A stretch of DNA of 64,000 nucleotides from Bradyrhizobium manausense (lineage in GTDB: Bacteria; Pseudomonadota; Alphaproteobacteria; Rhizobiales; Xanthobacteraceae): positions 186,001-250,000 of the forward strand of contig NZ_JAFCKB010000007.1 in the NCBI RefSeq assembly GCF_018130615.1, read 5' to 3'. A program made the translations under genes and the position numbers. This document shows, in pieces, positions 63,821 to 64,000 of the stretch. Below the pieces are notes generated by a model. It searched no databases. It had not been told where the DNA came from and saw only the letters and a list, made by a program, of their open reading frames with translations. Numbering within the stretch: position 1 is the first letter of the stretch; every line of letters starts with the position of its first letter.

Positions 63821-64000
63821 ATGGAGCATGCTGCACAGGTCGTCGACCCCTTCATCTTCCGGCTGTCGATTTTCGTTCTCGCCGTCTTCGTCGGCTATTT
63901 CGTGGTGTGGTCGGTGACCCCGGCACTGCACACGCCGCTGATGAGCGTCACCAACGCGATCTCCTCGGTGATCGTGGTCGGCGCGCTGCTTGCCGGCGGC
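63821..64000 (+). CDS. pntAB: NAD(P) transhydrogenase subunit alpha part 2 (partial, cut at right edge)
   Basis: The first 60 codons of the small membrane subunit. The start ATGGAGCATGCT follows GAGAG, then [19 protein letters not shown] and [20 protein letters not shown], which is the conserved [16 protein letters not shown] block of this subunit. It supplies membrane helices of the proton channel. The gene continues beyond the window, and pntB is expected next. Confidence 0.93.
   Translation, partial: MEHAAQVVDPFIFRLSIFVLAVFVGYFVVWSVTPALHTPLMSVTNAISSVIVVGALLAGG

Overview
The window is chromosomal DNA from a high-GC alphaproteobacterium, most likely Bradyrhizobium or a close relative in the Nitrobacteraceae. 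Support comes from the protein families (split pntAA/pntAB transhydrogenase, GapR, DUF1036/DUF1244 beside pyruvate kinase, DUF2852, aa3-type oxidase subunit IV), the strong third-position GC, and short palindromic intergenic repeats built on CATCCCGGCGAAGGCCGGGA-like arms. No tRNA, rRNA, CRISPR array, transposase, integrase or phage gene was found.

Left part (1-25.9 kb), accessory metabolism and regulation. A hydantoinase/oxoprolinase pair (hyuA-hyuB) comes first, then a GST gene divergent from a TetR gene with an 11-nt inverted repeat spanning their promoters. A LysR gene diverges from a tightly overlapping operon of MFS transporter, two amidohydrolases and a Rieske protein. A Cache-HAMP chemoreceptor and a hydroxyacid reductase follow. 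Next are an ECF42-type sigma factor translationally coupled to a YCII/DGPF protein, with SRPBCC and VOC/PhnB genes behind it, several small secreted proteins, an SDR, and a compact PAS-chemoreceptor that looks internally shortened. Two more YCII-type genes precede a TetR gene whose start codon lies in a palindrome matching one in front of a downstream DUF2852 gene. Three tiny membrane ORFs, an acyl desaturase and a serine acetyltransferase close this part.

Centre (26.4-39.3 kb), envelope core: tolQ-tolR-tolA-tolB, then a GGDEF-EAL protein and a FeeM-like N-acyltransferase lying between tolB and pal, then pal, cpoB, tilS, ftsH and a DUF3052 gene. Tol-Pal energises outer-membrane constriction at division; FtsH is the membrane quality-control protease.

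39.4-50.5 kb: small secreted or low-complexity proteins, four polytopic GT-C/GT87-like membrane proteins, an orphan Flp pilin with a very clear terminator, a PilZ protein, a DUF4274-like protein in a less GC-rich stretch, and a third TetR gene.

Right part (50.6-64 kb), housekeeping: pyruvate kinase and DUF1036, DUF1244, gapR, DUF1801, then an M15/DUF882 (MepK-like) endopeptidase with a YcbB-type L,D-transpeptidase, an enzyme pair that would respectively cut and make 3-3 peptidoglycan crosslinks. A sigma-54 response regulator, oligoendopeptidase F, the tiny oxidase subunit IV and pntAA-pntAB (cut by the right edge) complete the window.

I do not see a clearly new defence or mobile system. The most original signals are the paired TetR operators (21349-21367 and 22186-22204), the c-di-GMP/acyltransferase insertion between tolB and pal, the double amidohydrolase-Rieske operon, and the shortened PAS chemoreceptor.
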